This document shows, one piece after another, positions 16,228 to 17,533 of a DNA stretch of 17,533 nt (positions are counted from its first letter, which is position 1; each line of letters begins with the position of its first letter). The notes below the pieces were generated by a model that saw nothing but the letters and a program-made list of their open reading frames with translations, ran no database searches and was not told where the DNA came from. The DNA comes from Bordetella parapertussis (GTDB taxonomy: Bacteria; Pseudomonadota; Gammaproteobacteria; Burkholderiales; SG8-39), in assembly GCA_945906975.1 (NCBI GenBank), contig CAMDRY010000025.1, positions 1 to 17,533 of the forward strand, given 5' to 3'. The translations under genes were made by a program, and so were the position numbers.

Positions 16228-17533
16228 ATGTATTTAAGTCATTTCGGGCTCAATGAGCCCCCTTTCAGGATCACCCCGCACACCGACTTTTTTTTCGAGG
16301 GCGCCAATCGCGGCGCCACGCTAGAGGCCCTGCTGTACGCAATTCTCCACGACGAAGGCATCGTCAAGGTGTCGGGCGAGGTCGGTAGCGGCAAAACCAT
16401 GCTTTGCCGGATGTTAATGGAACGCCTTCCGGACAAGGTGGAAATGATCTACCTGTCCAACCCGTCCCTCAACCGAGACGAGATTCTCTACGCCATCGCC
16501 GAAGAATTGGAAATCGCCCCCGGAGAGGCGCGGCCCACGCTGCTGCTACGCACGCTGCAGGATCATTTGATCAAATTATTCGGCAACGGCCGCCGGGTTG
16601 TGGTACTGATCGACGAAGCCCATGCCATGCCGGCGGAAACACTGGAAGAAATCCGCCTGCTTTCAAATCTCGAAACCAACCGGCATAAATTGCTGCAAAT
16701 CGTCCTTTTTGGACAACCCGAACTGGACGAACAGTTGAACACGCCCGGGATGCGGCAATTAAAAGAACGCATCACCCACAGTTTTCGGCTCGAGCCGTTG
16801 GTACGGAACGACATCGAAAGTTACATCGACTTTCGCATGCGCGCCGCAGGATATCGCGGCCCCAACGTGTTCGCGCCGGCCGCCATGCGAATGATCGCCA
16901 AGGCATCGGAAGGCCTGTCGCGCCGCATCAATATCCTTTGTGACAAGTCGCTACTCGCCGCGTTCGCAGACAACGTCCATCATATCGCGGCAAAGCAGGC
17001 TAAGGCGGCGATCCGCGACTCGGAATTCTACAAACCCGCCAGTCACCTTCATCACCGCTGGTGGATCGCCACCGCGGGCGTGCTCGCGGGACTGGTGCTG
17101 GGTTATGGCACGCAATTCATCTTTCTGAACGAGCGTGCTCAGATCCCTGCACAGGTGAAGGCGCCTGTGCCCTTGGCGGCCAGCACAGCCCAGACCAGCC
17201 CCCCCCCAGCGACCACCAACACGAAGCCGCAACCCATCACTCAAACTACACCGCTTGCGCCGCTGCCGAAGAACAACGCGGGCCCTGGGCCTGGCGAACT
17301 TCCGTCAGCAGTCACTCCGCCGACCGCATCGACCACAAAGCCTGCCGACAGCGCGCTTGCAGCCGGCGCAGCAGCCGCACAAACACCAGCCCCGCCAGCC
17401 TCAGGACAACTCACCCAAGCCCGCTTCGCGGCGACGCAACAATGGCTGCCCTCGACGTCAGGGGAGCAGTATGCGATTCAGTTGCTTACCGTGACGTACA
17501 AGGATGTGCATCGTATCGAAGACATGCTGGTGC
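16228..17533 (+). CDS. ExeA/MshM-type AAA ATPase with membrane anchor and probable SPOR domain (partial)
   Basis: The frame is open from the ATG at 16228 to the right edge (435 codons), so the C-terminus is missing. The N-terminus MYLSHFGLNEPPFRITPHTD matches ExeA/GspA/MshM ATPases, which assist secretin or pilus assembly across the peptidoglycan. Walker A is GEVGSGKT (50-57) and Walker B VVVLIDEAH (124-132). One membrane segment lies at about 278-300 (WWIATAGVLAGLVLGYGT...). A Pro/Ala/Thr-rich linker runs from about 305 to 395. The last visible residues, EQYAIQLLTVTYKDVHRIED (413-432), resemble the first strand and helix of a SPOR peptidoglycan-binding domain, as in DamX-like proteins. The start follows the small ORF by two bases without its own ribosome site. 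Confidence in the ATPase is high; in the SPOR assignment, moderate. Confidence 0.88.
   Translation, partial: MYLSHFGLNEPPFRITPHTDFFFEGANRGATLEALLYAILHDEGIVKVSGEVGSGKTMLCRMLMERLPDKVEMIYLSNPSLNRDEILYAIAEELEIAPGEARPTLLLRTLQDHLIKLFGNGRRVVVLIDEAHAMPAETLEEIRLLSNLETNRHKLLQIVLFGQPELDEQLNTPGMRQLKERITHSFRLEPLVRNDIESYIDFRMRAAGYRGPNVFAPAAMRMIAKASEGLSRRINILCDKSLLAAFADNVHHIAAKQAKAAIRDSEFYKPASHLHHRWWIATAGVLAGLVLGYGTQFIFLNERAQIPAQVKAPVPLAASTAQTSPPPATTNTKPQPITQTTPLAPLPKNNAGPGPGELPSAVTPPTASTTKPADSALAAGAAAAQTPAPPASGQLTQARFAATQQWLPSTSGEQYAIQLLTVTYKDVHRIEDMLV

Overview
The window looks like a chromosomal piece of a GC-rich Betaproteobacterium, possibly of the Nitrosomonadales/Thiobacillus type. This rests on gene order (mlaFEDACB, an ABC-2 transporter pair, ibaG, murA, hisGDCBHAFI), on a short-form HisG of 215 aa, on a monofunctional HisB and on a mlaA gene inside the mla cluster. 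Genus cannot be fixed from the sequence alone.

Left block, 1-13704, all on the minus strand (read right to left): mlaF, mlaE, mlaD, mlaA, mlaC and mlaB make up a complete Mla phospholipid-transport system that maintains outer-membrane lipid asymmetry. A YadG/YadH-like ABC-2 exporter pair follows, then the BolA-like gene ibaG overlapping murA (first committed step of peptidoglycan synthesis). The histidine pathway follows: hisG, hisD, hisC, hisB, hisH, hisA, hisF and the first 20 codons of hisI, which runs off the left edge. Many junctions are ATGA-type overlaps or gaps of a few bases, so most of the block is probably co-transcribed, with likely internal promoters before ibaG and perhaps hisG. 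The last two gaps (hisA-hisF and hisF-hisI) are filled by head-to-head arrays of a degenerate 7-bp unit (ATGGGAA and relatives). These would form long hairpins in the his mRNA, and one of them contains the hisF start codon.

Divergent gap, 13705-13876: short and AT-richer, with possible promoters in both directions.

Right block, 13877-17533, plus strand: an ABC ATPase with no permease beside it, an overlapping sigma-54-dependent NtrC-family response regulator with no sensor kinase beside it, an unannotated 35-codon leader-like ORF preceded by a perfect hairpin and a good ribosome site, and, two bases later, an ExeA/MshM-type AAA ATPase. The ATPase has one membrane segment, a long Pro/Ala/Thr-rich linker and the start of what looks like a SPOR peptidoglycan-binding domain; it runs off the right edge. 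This is the least conventional part of the window. By its ATPase it may open a pilus or secretion-type envelope locus continuing to the right, but that is inference.

No tRNA, rRNA, insertion sequence, CRISPR array or phage gene was seen.
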